The notes under the pieces were generated by a model. That model was not told the origin of the DNA. It saw only the letters and a list, made by a program, of their open reading frames with translations, and did no database searches. From Streptomyces sp. ITFR-16 (GTDB lineage Bacteria > Actinomycetota > Actinomycetes > Streptomycetales > Streptomycetaceae): a stretch of 64,000 bases of DNA. Made by a program: the position numbers and the translations under genes. The stretch is from the NCBI RefSeq assembly GCF_031844705.1, contig NZ_CP134609.1, forward strand, positions 124,001 through 188,000, in the 5' to 3' direction. Below are positions 8,138 to 16,427 of this stretch, piece after piece; position 1 is the stretch's first letter, and each line of letters starts with the position of its first letter.

Positions 8138-8749
8138 ATGGGGACTGAAGGTTTCCCGAGTCGGCCCGGCGGTCCGCCGTTCGGTCTGCCTTTCGGTGCG
8201 TCCGAGGAGCGGCAGTTCGGACGTCCCGCCCTGGTCCTTGCCGTGATCGTCGCGCTGATCTGCGGCGTCCTGTGTGCGGGGGTGGCCTGGAACGCCGACG
8301 CGCGGTCGGGTCAGGAAGCGGCAGCACACCGGCACCGAGTGGTCGCCACCACCACGGACCGGGCCAGGCTCGTCCCCGAGACGCGGTACGCCGGCGCCCC
8401 CACCGCCACGGCACCGGCCGCGTGGGAGTTTCCGAGCCACACGCCCATGACCGGGACCATCCATGTGGAGCCGGGTACCCCCCGGGGCCGGACCGTGGCG
8501 ATCTGGGTGAACGACTCCGGGACGTACCTGCCTCAGAACTCACTGAGCGTCTCGCAGAGGGCCCTCACCACCATGGCCTTCGGCATCGTGGCCACCGGTC
8601 TCGTCGGACTGGCCGAGACCGGTGGTGTGCTTCTCCTGCGTCGGCGGGCCATGAACCGCCGGCTCGACGCGTGGGAACGGGAGTGGGACGAGGTCGAACC
8701 CGTATGGACCGGACGGCTCCGCCGCGAACCCGGGCACGACGACGACTGA
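8138..8749 (+). CDS. Rv1733c-like membrane protein with two transmembrane helices
   Basis: A 203-residue protein. A Gly/Pro-rich N-terminus is followed by one helix (LVLAVIVALICGVLCAGVAW, about residues 33-52), an extracellular-type loop containing TPRGRTVAIWVNDSG, a second helix (ALTTMAFGIVATGLVGLAET) and a charged C-terminal tail. This layout is typical of the actinobacterial Rv1733c-like group, whose function is unknown. ATG 8138 is chosen because GGAGG lies eight bases upstream; the frame is open back to 8057 without a comparable ribosome binding site. Confidence 0.75.
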   Translation: MGTEGFPSRPGGPPFGLPFGASEERQFGRPALVLAVIVALICGVLCAGVAWNADARSGQEAAAHRHRVVATTTDRARLVPETRYAGAPTATAPAAWEFPSHTPMTGTIHVEPGTPRGRTVAIWVNDSGTYLPQNSLSVSQRALTTMAFGIVATGLVGLAETGGVLLLRRRAMNRRLDAWEREWDEVEPVWTGRLRREPGHDDD

Positions 8750-8783
8750 GGCGTCGGATCAGCCGGCCACCGGCGGGCGCTCG

Positions 8784-9545
8784 TCAAAGATCAGTCGTCA
8801 GCGAGCGGCCGTCGATGTCCTGCCCGCGCCGGCGCAGGTACGCGTCCAGCTCTGCGGCCCCCGTCAGCATCGCGCGCCCCCGCGCGGACAGCCGGCCGTG
8901 CCAGTCGCGCAGTGCCGACTCCAGCGGTTCCAGCCCGCCGGCCACCCGAACCTGGTCGAGCAACGGGGCGATCTGCTCCAGCGGATAGCCGCCCCGCCGG
9001 AGCTGGTGGGCGAGCCGCGCGTCCCGTACGGCCGCCTCGTCGTAGACGCGGTAGCCGGTGCGCGGGTCGCGGACGGGGCGTACCAGTCCGGCCTGCTCCC
9101 ACTTCCGCAGTGTCGCGGGGCGGATTCCGAGCGTATGGGCCAGCGGCCCGATGAAGGTGTCGCGGGGCCCGGCGCGTCGCTCGGGCGCCGGGGCGGGTTC
9201 CAGGTCGCGCAGGGCTCTCTCCACCGCCCGGAGGGTCCGCCGGTCGTCGAGGAGCTGGGCATGACTCTCGTCGACGAGCCGCAACGCCTCATCGGGCTCG
9301 CTCCGGTTCACGGCCCGCATGATCTGCGTCGCCGTCCGATGTCCGTGACCGGGGACCAGGGCCAGAAACGCGCGCAGGGCGGCCGCGTGGAGCGCCGTAT
9401 ACGTGCGGTAGCCGTGGGGCGTACGACCGGCGGCGGGCAGGATGCCGGCCTCCTCGTAGTTCCTCACCGCCTGGGTGGACAGACCGTGCCCGCGCGCCAG
9501 ATCGATGGGTCTGAGCCGATCACTGCTTTGAAGGTTTTGCCCCAT
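8784..9545 (-). CDS. MerR-family regulator, TioE type (tandem MerR domains)
   Basis: A 253-residue regulator with two MerR-like winged helices: LRPIDLARGHGLSTQAVRNYEEAG...GYRTY (residues about 10-45) and TLGIRPATLRKWEQAGLVRPVRDPRTGYRVY (about 130-165). A linker helix region lies between them and an effector-less C-terminus follows. Two-domain MerR proteins of this size are annotated TioE family in Streptomyces. ATG 9545 gives the first domain a normal N-terminus. It is transcribed divergently from the erythromycin-esterase-like gene, with a conserved leader between them, and most likely controls that gene. A paralogue with the same arrangement lies at 13080-13835. Confidence 0.85.
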   Translation of the reverse strand: MGQNLQSSDRLRPIDLARGHGLSTQAVRNYEEAGILPAAGRTPHGYRTYTALHAAALRAFLALVPGHGHRTATQIMRAVNRSEPDEALRLVDESHAQLLDDRRTLRAVERALRDLEPAPAPERRAGPRDTFIGPLAHTLGIRPATLRKWEQAGLVRPVRDPRTGYRVYDEAAVRDARLAHQLRRGGYPLEQIAPLLDQVRVAGGLEPLESALRDWHGRLSARGRAMLTGAAELDAYLRRRGQDIDGRSLTTDL

Positions 9546-9566
9546 GGAACCGACGATATCGCGGAA

Positions 9567-9603
9567 AAGTCTCCATCGAAGGTTCAACGATAGCGTTGAA
9601 GGC
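9567..9603 (+). promoter_or_regulatory. 37-bp leader shared with a second MerR-regulated gene; contains a perfect dyad
   Basis: This segment runs up to the ATG at 9604. It starts with AAGTCTCCA and ends with GTTGAAGGC. Inside it, TTCAACG-ATAG-CGTTGAA (9583-9600) is a perfect 7-4-7 inverted repeat. The segment aligns without gaps with 13851-13887, which precedes the DUF6194 gene (same AAGTCTCCA start, CTTGAATGC end, same 37-bp length). The likely reading is a MerR operator/promoter with a very short leader. Confidence 0.65.
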
Positions 9604-10890
9604 ATGGCTACTGACATCAAGGACTTCATCCATGCCGTCGATGCCGCCGCCGTCATGGGGCTGCTCCCGGCCCGGCCCCGTCTGCTCGCCCTCGGCGAGC
9701 CCACCCACGGCGACAACTCCCTTCTCGATCTGCGCAACGACCTCTTCCGGCAGCTCGTCGAGCAGGAGGGCTACCGCACGATCGCGCTCGAGAGCGACTG
9801 TGTGAAGGGCCTGGCCGTCGACGACTACATCACCTCCGGAACGGGCACCCTGGACGAGGCCATGGAGCAGGGCATCAGCCACGGCTGGGGCGCCTTCACA
9901 GCCAACCGCGAGCTCGTACGGTGGATGCGCGCGTACAACGTCCGCGCCGACCACGAGGGCCGGCCGGCGTCCGAGCGACTGCGCTTCGCCGGTTTCGACG
10001 GCCCGCTGGAGATCACCCACGCCGCGAGCCCCCGACAGTCCCTCACCGCACTCCACGGCTACCTGGCGGCCCGGGTGGCCACGGACCTGCTCCCCTGCAC
10101 CTCGGACGCGCTCGACCAGCTGCTCGGCTCGGACGACCGGTGGACCGAACCCGCCGCGATGACGGACCCGTCGCGTTCCGCCGGCCGGTCGGCCGATGCG
10201 GCCCGGCTGCGCCTGATCGCCGACGATCTGGCGGCGCTGCTCGACCAGCAGATGCCGCGCCTGCTCGCGACGGGCTCGGGGAGCGAGCAGGACAACCGCG
10301 GGAACGGGCAGAACGACTGGGAACTGGCCCGCCTGTACGCGCGTACCGCGACGGGCCTGCTGCGCTACCACCACTGGATGGCCGACAGCTCACCGGCCCG
10401 CATGGCCTGGCTGGTGGCCGTCCGGGACGGGATGATGGCCCGCAACCTGCTCGCCCTGGCCGCACGCGGCCGCACGCTCGTCCACGCCCAGAACGCCCAT
10501 CTCCAACGGCCCGTCAGCTCGATGCGGATGGGCGGGGCGCCGGTGGAGTGGTGGAGCGCCGGCGCGCTGGCCGGTGCCCAACTGGGCGCCTGCTACGCCT
10601 TCGTGGCCACGGCACTGGGCACGATCCGGCACCAGGGAGTGGACGCACCGCCGCCGGACACCTTCGAGGGCCTTCTGTACGCACTTCCGGAGGACCGCTG
10701 CGTCATCGACGCCCCGCGCCTGGCCGCCGCCCTCGGCGGCACACGGCCCGCGCCCCGTGTGTCCCCGTGGTTCGGCTATGCCTCACTTGACCCGGCCCAT
10801 CTGGCACAGGCCGACGGCGTCGTGTTCGTCAAGGACGTCGTGGAGAGGCAGAACCAGGGGCTCAGCGCAGCAGTGCGGCCCGCAGGGTGA
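9604..10890 (+). CDS. erythromycin esterase family protein
   Basis: A 428-residue member of the erythromycin-esterase superfamily (EreA/EreB-like fold). The N-terminal LGEPTHGDN motif, near residue 32, carries the family's Glu/His catalytic pair. YRTIALESD, near 60, and the later ARGRTLVHAQNAHLQR segment, near 300, match further conserved active-site regions. True Ere enzymes open macrolide lactones; many Streptomyces homologues have unknown substrates, so macrolide resistance is only a possibility. ATG 9604 follows the dyad by three bases. Its 3' end overlaps the convergent membrane-protein gene by 29 bp. Probably regulated by the divergent TioE-type MerR. Confidence 0.85.
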   Translation: MATDIKDFIHAVDAAAVMGLLPARPRLLALGEPTHGDNSLLDLRNDLFRQLVEQEGYRTIALESDCVKGLAVDDYITSGTGTLDEAMEQGISHGWGAFTANRELVRWMRAYNVRADHEGRPASERLRFAGFDGPLEITHAASPRQSLTALHGYLAARVATDLLPCTSDALDQLLGSDDRWTEPAAMTDPSRSAGRSADAARLRLIADDLAALLDQQMPRLLATGSGSEQDNRGNGQNDWELARLYARTATGLLRYHHWMADSSPARMAWLVAVRDGMMARNLLALAARGRTLVHAQNAHLQRPVSSMRMGGAPVEWWSAGALAGAQLGACYAFVATALGTIRHQGVDAPPPDTFEGLLYALPEDRCVIDAPRLAAALGGTRPAPRVSPWFGYASLDPAHLAQADGVVFVKDVVERQNQGLSAAVRPAG

Positions 10891-11674
10891 TGCCGTGCCG
10901 CGTACGCAGCCGACGCAGTTCCCACATCGCCGCGGCGGAGACGGTGAGCGGGGCGCCGAAGAGGAAGGCCAGCCGCACGGCGAACGGCACGCCGTCGTAG
11001 GCGCCCCGCAACACGTCGAGGAGGGCGACCTCCCACACCAGCAGGGTCGCGAGCAGGGGCGGGACGGTCTCGTGGAGGTCCGCTGTCCTGAAGACATGGA
11101 CGAGCGACTGCGCGATGCCGTAGAGGGCGAAGGGCGCGAGCCACAGGAGGAAGGCGCCCGACGCGAACAGCAGGACCACCCGGCCTGCCGACGCCGTCCA
11201 GTCCGTGTCCTCGTCCACATAGCCCAGTCCCGTGATCAGCCGGGGCACGGCGAGCGTGACGGCCAGCGCGAGGAGCGCCCCGGCGGGCTTGGCCACACGG
11301 CGCAGGAACAGACGCCGGTTGGGCGGGCGGGCCGCCGCGATGAACACCGCGACGGCGACCGGGAAGGTCACTCCCAGCGTGATGAGGGTGGTACGGATCT
11401 GGCCGAAGCGATCGTCCACGACGGCGTCGGCGTCCGCCGCCAGGCCGTAGGACATCAGCATCCATGTGACGGCGACCAGGCCGACGACCGTGCGCAGGAC
11501 CTGTACCCGTTTCACGACCGGGTCGTCCACCCGGTCCGGCCTGGACGGCGTGAACACCGCGCGCCCCACGGCGATCGGGTTGAAGAGCCGTCCGAAGGTC
11601 AGCCGGCGCACCGGACGCGGCGGATGCCCTCCTCCGTACGGATCCCACGGCACCCGTCCCCCGTTCACGCTCAT
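10862..11674 (-). CDS. uncharacterised integral membrane protein
   Basis: A 270-residue protein of unknown family with about five to six hydrophobic segments: VLRTVVGLVAVTWMLMSYGL, TTLITLGVTFPVAVAVFIAA, GALLALAVTLAVPRLI, VVLLFASGAFLLWLAPFALY, and a pair near residues 200-245. The basic C-terminus RRLRTRHGITLRAALLR is likely cytoplasmic. No enzymatic motif was recognised. The gene is convergent with the erythromycin-esterase-like gene and overlaps its last 29 bp. Start GTG/ATG 11674 fits the hydrophilic N-terminus; function is not assignable. Confidence 0.7.
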   Translation of the reverse strand: MSVNGGRVPWDPYGGGHPPRPVRRLTFGRLFNPIAVGRAVFTPSRPDRVDDPVVKRVQVLRTVVGLVAVTWMLMSYGLAADADAVVDDRFGQIRTTLITLGVTFPVAVAVFIAAARPPNRRLFLRRVAKPAGALLALAVTLAVPRLITGLGYVDEDTDWTASAGRVVLLFASGAFLLWLAPFALYGIAQSLVHVFRTADLHETVPPLLATLLVWEVALLDVLRGAYDGVPFAVRLAFLFGAPLTVSAAAMWELRRLRTRHGITLRAALLR

Positions 11675-11846
11675 CTCCGCGTCCTTCCGGTCGTTGGTGC
11701 CGAGCGCTCAAATCCTAGTGCCGCACGGCCCCTTCACCACTCCCCCGCGCTCGGGCCCGCAGCCGCAGGGCCGCGGTCCCCGCCGGTGGAGCGGACCGGA
11801 GAATAGGGCTGGAAGCACGGGACCCCGCCGTGCTTGCATGAGCGGC

Positions 11847-12484
11847 ATGGTGTCCACAGACCGTTTGCTGGCCTTCGCGGCCATGTCGTTCCTGCTGATC
11901 GTGATTCCCGGCCCCAGCGTGCTGTTCGTGATCGGCAGGGCGCTGCCCAGGGCCGCCGCGCGGCGCTGACCACGGTCGTGGGGAACACGCTCGGCGCGTA
12001 CGTGCTCATCGTGGCCGTCGCCATGGGCATCGGAACCCTCGTGGAACGCTCCCTCCTCGTCTTCACGACGCTCAAGCTCGCGGGGGCGGCCTACCTGGTG
12101 TACCTCGGGGTCAAGGCCTGGCGGGAGCGTGGCTCCCTGCGGGCCTCGTTCGCCGGTGCCGGGGCGGAGCAGGGCGGCCTGCGGACGTTCTGGGAGGGTT
12201 TCGCGGTCGGCGTGTCGAACCCCAAGACCATCGTCTTCTTCGCGGCGGTGCTGCCGCAATTCACCGACCCCGGTCAGGGCCATGTCCCGGCCCAGATGCT
12301 GGTCCTCGGTCTGGTCTTCACCGCAATCGCGGTCACCTCGGACTGCGCGTGGGGCCTGGTCGCGGCGACGGCACGCAACTGGTTCGCCCGCTCGCCGCGA
12401 CGGCTCTCCCTGGTGGGCGGGGTCGGCGGCCTCGCCATGATCGGCCTGGGGGTCACGGTGGCGGCTACGGGGCGCAAGGACTGA
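11847..12484 (+). pseudogene. LysE family amino-acid exporter, frameshifted
   Basis: The N-terminal part (MVSTDRLLAFAAMSFLLIVIPGPSVLFVIGRAL) reads in one frame and ends at a stop at 11967-11969. The rest (GRRAALTTVVGNTLGAYVLIV... to 12484) continues in the next frame. Together they form a complete LysE/RhtB exporter of about 210 residues with the family's PGP motif. At 11943-11948 the DNA reads CTGCCC; adding one G (CTGGCCC) would restore GRALAQGRRAAL and an intact protein. So one nucleotide appears deleted, either a real mutation or a sequencing error. Start ATG 11847 (or 11838). If intact, the family exports amino acids or derivatives. Confidence 0.8.
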
Positions 12485-12571
12485 GGGCATCGACGTGGGT
12501 TCCGTCAGCGGGAGGCCCCTGCTCGGTTGCTCGGTCTGCCGACTGGCCGGGTGGGCACGTGGACTCCGCCG

Positions 12572-13051
12572 TCACCCACTTGAGCGCAACCGGTCCAACT
12601 CACCGGCGATCGCCGCGCGCAGCCCGTCGTGCTGCGGGCCGAGCGCGTACCGCGCGTCGCTCCAGTGGGTGCGGGCATAGAGCCACACCGGCATACCCAC
12701 CAGGTCGGACGGCTCCCATGCGTAGCGCGGCCATACGTGTGCGTGCAGGAAGCCGTCCGTGTCGCCGAGGATCTCCAGATTGACGCGGCGGAAGGCCCCG
12801 TCCGACCGTCGGCAGGCCCGCTCGACCGCCTCTCCCAGGCGCTCCATGTCGGACAAGAACGCCATACGCCTCCCCCTGGGCAGGTCCGACAGCCTCTCGA
12901 CCGCCGGGTCATCCGCCAGGAGCACCGAGTAGCCCGGCAGGAACTGGACATCGCCGATCACCGCGAACCCGGCGTCCAATCTCCGCAGGACTGAGGGGTT
13001 TTCACCACGCAGCGCGCTTCCGATCCGATCCTTCCGCCAGTCACTCGTCAT
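12572..13051 (-). CDS. HIT-like protein
   Basis: A 159-residue protein. Its central segment VNLEILGDTDGFLHAHVWPRYAWEP contains an H-x-H pair in the position of the histidine-triad motif (H-phi-H-phi-H-phi-phi), and FLPGYSVLLADDPAVERLSDLP resembles the HIT N-terminal strand ('PG..vl.....v..l.dL'). Actinobacterial homologues are often annotated as diadenosine-tetraphosphate or HIT-family hydrolases. The third His of the triad is replaced, so catalysis is uncertain. Start ATG 13051. Single gene, same strand as the downstream-located LysE remnant is opposite; no operon is evident. Confidence 0.7.
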   Translation of the reverse strand: MTSDWRKDRIGSALRGENPSVLRRLDAGFAVIGDVQFLPGYSVLLADDPAVERLSDLPRGRRMAFLSDMERLGEAVERACRRSDGAFRRVNLEILGDTDGFLHAHVWPRYAWEPSDLVGMPVWLYARTHWSDARYALGPQHDGLRAAIAGELDRLRSSG

Positions 13052-13079
13052 GGGCAGAACCTACCTGGCGCCTCCCAGC

Positions 13080-13835
13080 TCACCCCTCCGCAGCCGCGAG
13101 TACCGCGCTGAGCGCTGCCGTGGCGTCGAGAAGAGCTCGGGACCGTGTGGCGATGCTCTCGTCCCGCGTCGCCAGCGCGGCCTCGATCTCTTCCGATCCG
13201 TTTTCGCGCCGCAGGCCCGGCATCAGGGAACGGAGTTGGTCGATGCGGTAGCCGGCGCTGCGTAGTTGGTGCACCATCCGGGCGTCCCGGGTCTGGGCCG
13301 GTGAGTACCGTCGGGTTTCTCGCGGGGGGACCCGGTCGGGAACAGCGAGACCTTCGGCGTCCCAGTGCCGCAGGGTCGAGGGGCGCACGCCCAGCGCGGT
13401 GGCGAGTTCGGAGACGGTCAGCGCGTCCGACGGGCGTGCGTCCTCGACCGGCTCGGCGGAGATCGCGGCGGCGGCCTCCTTGGCGAGCCCGAGGTCCGTA
13501 CGCTCCCGGTCGAGCCTGGCGTGTGCCGCGTCGATGAGGGCGAGCACCTCAGCGAGCGGGTCCTCGTGCGCGGCACGGACGATCCGCTTGGCCTCGACGG
13601 GGCCCGTGGCGACGGCGAGTGCCCGGTAGGCCAGGGCGGACCGGAGGTGGATCTCCCCGTACATCCGGTAGCCCGAGGCCGTGCGCGTCGCAGGCGGCAG
13701 GACACCGTCGCGTTCGAGGTTGCGCACCTGCTGCACGGAGTACCCGGCGCGTCGGGCCACGTCGGCGGTGCGCAGGGCGGACGGGGACCCGGCCGCTGAT
13801 TTGAGAGTGCGCACTCTGGGTTCCCCTGTCTTCAT
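13080..13835 (-). CDS. MerR-family regulator, TioE type (second copy)
   Basis: A 251-residue regulator with two MerR-type helices: LRTADVARRAGYSVQQVRNLERDGVLPPATRTASGYRMY (about residues 20-58) and LTVSELATALGVRPSTLRHWDAEGL..ETRRYSP (about 140-175). This matches the architecture of the regulator at 8784-9545. The start is ATG 13835, fifteen bases from the shared 37-bp leader of the divergent DUF6194 gene. The two MerR/target pairs sit 4 kb apart and appear to be an old duplication of the control module with unrelated target genes. Effector unknown. Confidence 0.86.
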   Translation of the reverse strand: MKTGEPRVRTLKSAAGSPSALRTADVARRAGYSVQQVRNLERDGVLPPATRTASGYRMYGEIHLRSALAYRALAVATGPVEAKRIVRAAHEDPLAEVLALIDAAHARLDRERTDLGLAKEAAAAISAEPVEDARPSDALTVSELATALGVRPSTLRHWDAEGLAVPDRVPPRETRRYSPAQTRDARMVHQLRSAGYRIDQLRSLMPGLRRENGSEEIEAALATRDESIATRSRALLDATAALSAVLAAAEG

Positions 13836-13850
13836 GCGTCTTTCAGGTCG

Positions 13851-13887
13851 AAGTCTCCACAAGCACCTTAATGAAACGCTTGAATGC
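13851..13887 (+). promoter_or_regulatory. 37-bp leader shared with the erythromycin-esterase-like gene
   Basis: This ends immediately before ATG 13888. It shares the AAGTCTCCA beginning and the CTTGAATGC ending with the leader at 9567-9603 at identical spacing. The middle dyad is weaker here (TTAATGAAACGCTTGAA). Likely the binding site of the divergent TioE-type MerR. Confidence 0.6.
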
Positions 13888-14358
13888 ATGACCCCAGAAG
13901 AGATCATCGTTTTCGTAGAGAACCTGGACGGCGTCCTGGCCGTCAGGCCGGGACCCGGCGACGGGTCACCGGAGATCAGTTGGGGGGATGCGTTCTTCTT
14001 CTACGCCCCCGACCGTGTCATGCCGAAGGCGACTCAGCCGTTCGCCACGATCGTGACGAAGAACCAGCCGGGCGACGAGGCCTCGCGGCTGGACCGTCCG
14101 GGAGCGTTCCGCGTCAATGCGGCCGCAGGGAAAGAGGCGTTCATCCGCTGGACCGGCCACGAGCCGCGCGAGCCGGCCGAGGGCGACCCCGGTGCCACGG
14201 ACACCGTGATGGCACATCCCGTGTACGGCTCCGCAGGCTGGCTCGCGGTGGTGAACCCCGGGCCCCGGACCGACGCGACGGTACGCGAACTGCTCCGTAC
14301 GGCACATCGCCTGGCGCGTGCGCGTCACGAACGACGGGCGGACTCGGCGGCGGACTGA
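13888..14358 (+). CDS. DUF6194 family protein
   Basis: A 156-residue protein recognised as the actinobacterial DUF6194 family by ISWGDAFFFYAPDRVMPKATQPFATIVTKN, FRVNAAAGKEAF and HPVYGSAGWLAVVNPGPRT. These proteins resemble MmcQ/YjbR-like folds in length and in the C-terminal 'W..V.NPGP' segment, but no biochemical role is established. ATG 13888 starts directly after the conserved leader, so there is essentially no Shine-Dalgarno sequence. Divergent from, and probably controlled by, the TioE-type MerR at 13080-13835. Confidence 0.83.
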   Translation: MTPEEIIVFVENLDGVLAVRPGPGDGSPEISWGDAFFFYAPDRVMPKATQPFATIVTKNQPGDEASRLDRPGAFRVNAAAGKEAFIRWTGHEPREPAEGDPGATDTVMAHPVYGSAGWLAVVNPGPRTDATVRELLRTAHRLARARHERRADSAAD

Positions 14359-14436
14359 CCCGTGAAAGCAGGGAAGGGGGGGTGGCCGCTTCAGGCCCGC
14401 CGCGTCCCGTCGCCGTGGAGTGCCCTCTGCCCGACG

Positions 14437-14964
14437 TCACCCGGACGCGGTACGCAGGTCCCTGACGTACCAGTCGAACCGCGTGCCGTCCTTGGCGTGC
14501 ACCCGCTGGCCCGGGGTGAATCCTGCCCGCCGGGCCACCGCCGCGGACGCCGGGTTGTCCGGCTCCACCTGGATCACCGCTTCCTGCCCGCCCTCACCGG
14601 CCGCGTAACGGGAGGCCAGGACGACCGCGCGGGTGGCCAGGCCGCGGCCCCGCCATGCCGGATAGAGGCCGTAGGCGACGTTCACCTGGCCGGGAGCCAG
14701 GCCGTCCCCCTCGAACCGCAGGTCGACCGTGCCCGCGAGCACCTCGTCGGCGCCCGTACGGATTCCGAAGGCGCGGAGCGGCCCGGCCGTCTCCCACTGG
14801 TGCGCGCAGTGCCGGACGTAGGCTTCGACGCCCTCACGCGTGCCGGGCCCGCCGTTGAGCCGGCGGACCAGCAGTTCGTCCTCGCCGGTGAGATGCGCCT
14901 CCACGTCGTCCAGCCGCAGCGGCGACAGCGTGATCGTCCCGTCGGACAGCTTCACTTCATGCAT
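14437..14964 (-). CDS. GNAT family N-acetyltransferase
   Basis: A 175-residue RimJ/RimL-type acetyltransferase. It begins VKLSDGTITLSPLRLDDVEAHL, has a clear motif A (YPAWRGRGLATRAVVLASRYA, with the R-G-R-G-L-A acetyl-CoA loop near residue 110) and the family signature VEPDNPASAAVARRAGF near 145. The substrate is unknown. It lies 71 bp downstream of the MFS gene on the same strand and may be co-transcribed with it. ATG 14964 fits the family N-terminus; the longer frame upstream is a shadow of the MFS gene. Confidence 0.85.
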   Translation of the reverse strand: MHEVKLSDGTITLSPLRLDDVEAHLTGEDELLVRRLNGGPGTREGVEAYVRHCAHQWETAGPLRAFGIRTGADEVLAGTVDLRFEGDGLAPGQVNVAYGLYPAWRGRGLATRAVVLASRYAAGEGGQEAVIQVEPDNPASAAVARRAGFTPGQRVHAKDGTRFDWYVRDLRTASG

Positions 14965-15035
14965 CCGCCGATTCTCGACGCCGGGCCCCCGTGCGACCAC
15001 CGAATTCCGGTGGCGCGCGCAGCAGAGCCGGCCGC

Positions 15036-16355
15036 TCACCCCTCCCGCGACGGCGCGCGGCGCAGGGTGCGGATCGCCGGGGTCGCGAGCAGTGCGACGC
15101 AGCCCGCCAGGCAGGCGCCCGCCGAGACGAGCAGCAGCCGGTCCGGGGAGGCCAGTGCGGTGGCCGGTCCCGCCAGGATCTGGCCGAGCGCGATCCCGGA
15201 GACCGAGCCAGCCAGCTCGTAGGCCGTGACGCGGTTGAGCACGGCGGGCGGGGTGTGAGTCTGGACGCTCGTGGCCCACATCACCGACCAGAAGGCCATG
15301 GCCCCGCCGCCGAGTACGTGGCCCGCCAGCAGCACCGGCAGCCCGGCGCCGAGCGCCACGCACAGCGGCAGTACGGTGAACAGCGCCATCGCCACGGCGC
15401 CTGCGGCCAGCGGCCGGGCCGGGCGGATCCGCAGGGCCAGCAGGCCGCCGAGCACCGTTCCGGCGCCGAGGAACGAGACCGCCAGGCCATAGGCGTTCGG
15501 GCCGAGCCGGGCGCCGATGAGGGCGGAGCTGAGCGGCACGAGGGGGCCGAAGAGCAGCACGCCGTACCCCACCCAGATCAGGATCACCGACCACATCCAG
15601 GTACGGGAGCGGAACTCCTGCCAGCCCTGGCGCAGGTCGCGGCGGAGGCGGTGCGAGGGGCCGGTCTCCGAGCCGTCCGGGGCGAGGTCCGCCCCGGTGC
15701 CCGCCGGGCCCGGGACCGCCGGGGCGAGGCGGATGAGGGCCAGGCACAGCGCGCTCAGTACGAACGTGCCCGCGTCGATCGCGTACACGGTCCCGGCACC
15801 GGTGAGGGCGATCAGCAGGCCCGCCAGGGCCGGGCCGAGCAGTTGGGCGAGCGCGTCGGCCACCTTCAGCGTGGCGTTGGCCCGCTGCGGTTCGCGGGCG
15901 ACCAGCGGGACCATCCCGTTCACCCCGGGCTGGAACATCGCCGTGGCCGCACCCGCCAGCGCCGCCATGGTCACCAGCAGCCAGAACGGCGGCGGGCCGG
16001 TGAAGAAGGCCACTGCCAGCACGCCCTGGGTGAGCACCCGGGCGATGTCCGCGCCGACCATCATCCGGCGCGCGCCCACCCGGTCGGCGAAGACCCCGCC
16101 GAACAGGACCAGGGCGACGCAGGTACCGGTCCAGGTGCCGAGGACGAAGCCGACACCGGACACGCCGTAGAGCGCGCCGACCGCCAGCGCGGCGGCGACC
16201 GGCATCATCGCGTCGCCGACCAGCGAGACCGAGCGGGAGACGAAGTACAGCGTGAAGCGGCGGTCCCACAACGGGAGCCGGCCGGCCGGCGGTGCGTCGG
16301 GCGGGCCGTTGAGCGGTGAGGGGTGGGAGGGGGTCTGGGCGTGCGTAGTGGTCAC
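15036..16355 (-). CDS. MFS transporter
   Basis: A 439-residue major facilitator with about 12 helices. It has a motif A-like loop FGGVFADRVGARR after helix 2 and the MFS_3-type run GVNGMVPLVAREPQRANATLKVADALAQLLGPALAGLL. It resembles macrolide- or siderophore-exporter-like proteins; the substrate is unknown. GTG 16355 starts 72 bp from the divergent GlxA-type regulator gene, which is the obvious candidate regulator. The acetyltransferase gene follows on the same strand. It is similar in type to the MFS protein at 6716-8011 but clearly not a recent duplicate. Confidence 0.88.
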   Translation of the reverse strand: MTTTHAQTPSHPSPLNGPPDAPPAGRLPLWDRRFTLYFVSRSVSLVGDAMMPVAAALAVGALYGVSGVGFVLGTWTGTCVALVLFGGVFADRVGARRMMVGADIARVLTQGVLAVAFFTGPPPFWLLVTMAALAGAATAMFQPGVNGMVPLVAREPQRANATLKVADALAQLLGPALAGLLIALTGAGTVYAIDAGTFVLSALCLALIRLAPAVPGPAGTGADLAPDGSETGPSHRLRRDLRQGWQEFRSRTWMWSVILIWVGYGVLLFGPLVPLSSALIGARLGPNAYGLAVSFLGAGTVLGGLLALRIRPARPLAAGAVAMALFTVLPLCVALGAGLPVLLAGHVLGGGAMAFWSVMWATSVQTHTPPAVLNRVTAYELAGSVSGIALGQILAGPATALASPDRLLLVSAGACLAGCVALLATPAIRTLRRAPSREG

Positions 16356-16427
16356 AGGACGTCATCCTGGTCCGGACTAATCGGCCACCCCAGTGTCCCG
16401 AACGACATGTTGGGGTACTTTCGCGCC

